A stretch of 6,089 nt of DNA from Caldilineaceae bacterium. Lineage in GTDB: Bacteria > Chloroflexota > Anaerolineae > Caldilineales > Caldilineaceae. Below, piece after piece: positions 4,813-6,089 of this stretch; within the stretch, counting starts at the first letter, position 1, and every line of letters starts with the position of its first letter. Where the stretch lies: positions 1-6,089 of the forward strand of contig JALHQH010000105.1 in NCBI GenBank assembly GCA_022842065.1, given 5' to 3'. The notes below the pieces were generated by a model. It saw only the letters and a list, made by a program, of their open reading frames with translations. It did no database searches and was not told where the DNA came from. The translations under genes and the position numbers were made by a program.

Positions 4813-5880
4813 TTATCGCGCGATGGCGTCATCACTCACCACCAAATCATGCAGCTTGCGGATCGGCTCCCACACGCCCTCCATCATGTTTGACAAGAGC
4901 ACCGCGCTCATATCCTGCGCCGGGTAGTGGCGAATCATCCCACTGACGCCAGCATTGATCCCTTCTTTTTCATAGAAGAGTACTTCACCACTCGGCTCGA
5001 CACGGAACCAGAGACCATAGCCATAATACATGCTCCAGCCATCACGGTCGCGATAGTGGACTTGCGGCGTAAAAAAGGCCGTGGTCATTTCTGGGCTAAG
5101 TAACGTACCCGCTTTGACCGCACGCAAAAAGCGGTCGAGATCGGCCGCAGTGACATGCGCCCCGCCATCGGGCGAGCCAAGCGGTGGGTAGGCGTAGATG
5201 TTGCGTTTCCAGCCGATAATCTGGCCAGCTTCATCTTCGATGGGGTCGCTGCCTTCGGCGATATTGGGTTGCACTTCGCGCTTGTCAAAGAAGCCGGAAT
5301 CCGCCATCCCCACCTTGGCAAAGATCTGTTGGCGCACATAGTCGCGATAGCGCATCCCCGTTATCTTTTCGATCAACAGCCCCAGCAACACGTAGCCACA
5401 GTTACAGTACCGACACCCTTGTCCCGGCGCAAAGTTGGCCGGTTTGTAGGCAAATTGGGGCAAGAAGTCTACCGTCTCGATGACTGAATAATTAGGGCGC
5501 GTTCGCCAAACCTCTTCATAACTTTCGCCTGCTTCCTCGTCGGCGTCGTCGGCAATACCGGAAGAGTGGGTAAGCAGGTGGAAGACATTCACAGCGGGCG
5601 AAATTGCAGTTCCCTCCAACCCGAGAAAGTCAATCACGCCAGTCTCAAAGGCGAGTTTGCCTTGGTCGATCAGTTGCAAGGTTGCCACCGCGGTAAAGAG
5701 TTTGGTGATCGAGGCAGTGTCAAAACGCATGTCCAGCGTATTTTTCACCGGCCAGGCGCGGCTGGCCGCGCCATATGCGCCGGCAAAGCGTTGCTGGTCA
5801 CCTTGGGTGATCAGGACGACACCCGAAAATTGATCCTGCGCGGTGCGCGCTTGCAGGTAAGTTGCTAGTGCTTCAAACAT
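4813..5880 (-). CDS. Serine hydrolase of the beta-lactamase / S12 family
   Basis: A 355-residue beta-lactamase-fold serine hydrolase of the class C / PBP4* / esterase type. All three catalytic motifs are visible: S57-I-T-K60 (nucleophile and base, in FDTASITKLFTA), Y158-C159-N160 (in GCRYCNCGYVLLG) and K305-E306-G307, which fills the KTG/HxG position. The family motif HLLTHSSGI is at 101-109. There is no signal peptide or membrane anchor, so the protein is probably cytoplasmic, which argues for an esterase or peptidase-like role on a soluble substrate rather than a wall enzyme. The substrate is unknown. The ATG at 5878-5880 is the only sensible start; the Shine-Dalgarno sequence is weak. Cys156, Cys159 and Cys161 cluster around the second motif, where Ser is more usual at the middle position. 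The gene appears to stand alone between the toxin-antitoxin operon and the hairpin at 5910-5979. Confidence 0.92.
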   Translation of the reverse strand: MFEALATYLQARTAQDQFSGVVLITQGDQQRFAGAYGAASRAWPVKNTLDMRFDTASITKLFTAVATLQLIDQGKLAFETGVIDFLGLEGTAISPAVNVFHLLTHSSGIADDADEEAGESYEEVWRTRPNYSVIETVDFLPQFAYKPANFAPGQGCRYCNCGYVLLGLLIEKITGMRYRDYVRQQIFAKVGMADSGFFDKREVQPNIAEGSDPIEDEAGQIIGWKRNIYAYPPLGSPDGGAHVTAADLDRFLRAVKAGTLLSPEMTTAFFTPQVHYRDRDGWSMYYGYGLWFRVEPSGEVLFYEKEGINAGVSGMIRHYPAQDMSAVLLSNMMEGVWEPIRKLHDLVVSDDAIAR

Positions 5881-5909
5881 TGATTAGGCTGCTTTCTGAT
5901 GATGAACAA

Positions 5910-5979
5910 GGTGGCATGAAAATCGTCGCGTGGTCGCGTGGTCACGACCACGCGACCACGCGTCGATTTTTATGCCACC
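5910..5979. repeat. Long hairpin with tandem 8-mers
   Basis: Bases 5910-5943 pair with 5946-5979: 34-base arms with one T-T mismatch (5926/5963) and one G-T pair (5918/5971) around a minimal loop. The core of each arm is an 8-mer in tandem: tcgcgtgg at 5926-5933 and 5934-5941, mirrored by ccacgcga at 5948-5955 and a one-base variant at 5956-5963. The GC-rich core is followed by ATTTTT on the plus strand and ATTTTC on the minus strand, so it resembles a two-way intrinsic terminator. It begins 10 bases after the stop of the minus-strand gene at the right edge and could end that transcript before the serine hydrolase. It may also be a dispersed palindromic repeat. Confidence 0.85.
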
Positions 5980-5988
5980 CAAGCGACT

Positions 5989-6089
5989 TTATGGCGCGGT
6001 GCAGACGATCAATTCGACATCATCCACATATAAACTGCTGGGGCGATTGCCATCGGTCGTCGCTTTGAAGCTGGCCCACAGCCGTTGAC
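5989..6089 (-). CDS. C-terminal fragment of a probable extracellular or surface protein
   Basis: The minus-strand frame is open from the window edge to a TAA at 5989-5991, giving 32 visible residues. The fragment reads LWASFKATTDGNRPSS followed by LYVDDVELIVC and a three-residue tail. A segment of the type 'ATTDGxxPTxxYVDDVxL' is the closing strand pattern of jelly-roll, carbohydrate-binding-like domains that end many secreted proteases and surface proteins in Chloroflexota, as I recall. The main body lies outside the window, so its activity cannot be named. It is incomplete at its 5' end only because the window ends. The long hairpin at 5910-5979 follows its stop by 10 bases. Confidence 0.65.
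   Translation of the reverse strand, partial: QRLWASFKATTDGNRPSSLYVDDVELIVCTAP

Noticed and set aside
5155..5487. 110-residue open frame on the plus strand
   Set aside because: It is antisense to the intact serine hydrolase, shows no family features, and has no ribosome site of note.
5926..5963. CRISPR-like repeats from the 8-mer units
   Set aside because: Units are 8 bases, directly abutting, and mirrored into a hairpin; there are no spacers.
1..6089. Transposase, integrase, tRNA, rRNA, phage or defence gene cluster
   Set aside because: None was seen. The toxin-antitoxin pair is the only accessory-type module, and no protein carries recombinase or nuclease-island signatures beyond the PIN domain.

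Overview
The window is an ordinary-looking stretch of bacterial chromosome with moderate GC content (roughly 55%). Several things point to Chloroflexota (a filamentous Chloroflexales- or Herpetosiphon-like genome or a relative). These are palindromic intergenic repeats built from 'atccgcg'-type and 'tcgcgtgg'-type words, a REP-like 'ggcagatggtagccgcgggttt' class element, and the gene families present. The assignment rests on recalled patterns and is only moderately sure.

Layout from left to right. Positions 1-47 are a near-perfect hairpin at the window edge. Positions 48-297 hold no secure gene, only a short minus-strand reading frame with one predicted membrane helix. A LysR-type regulator (minus, 298-1218) is divergent from a small uncharacterised protein (plus, 1343-1798). 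The 115-125 bp between them carries an 8-bp dyad with centres 31 bp apart and a good sigma70-type promoter for the plus-strand gene, the usual arrangement for a LysR regulator and its target. Positions 1799-1938 hold a degenerate REP-like hairpin and a 17-bp tandem duplication. A DinB-like (DinB_2 fold) putative metalloenzyme follows (plus, 1939-2490). Its 3' end overlaps by 28 bp the 3' end of a convergent DUF1653 protein (minus, 2463-2690). DUF1653 is divergent from a 370-residue conserved protein of unknown function (plus, 2836-3948), with a near-palindromic bidirectional extended -10 promoter between them.

A toxin-antitoxin pair lies on the minus strand: a Phd/YefM-type antitoxin (4393-4698) and a PIN-domain VapC-type toxin (3959-4396), joined by an ATGA overlap. 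Each has a strong Shine-Dalgarno sequence, and a palindromic operator candidate sits between the predicted -35 and -10 boxes. Next is a cytoplasmic serine hydrolase of the beta-lactamase/S12 type (minus, 4813-5880). After it comes a 34-bp-arm hairpin containing tandem 8-mers (5910-5979), then the last 32 codons of another minus-strand gene that runs off the right edge.

The only genes that clearly work together are the antitoxin and toxin. The LysR regulator and its divergent neighbour are probably linked by regulation. The rest looks like single-gene housekeeping or accessory units. I see no convincing undescribed multi-gene system. The most notable signals are the symmetric promoter at 2774-2789, the dyad at 1243-1281, the operator inside the toxin-antitoxin promoter, and the two long structured palindromes near the window edges.
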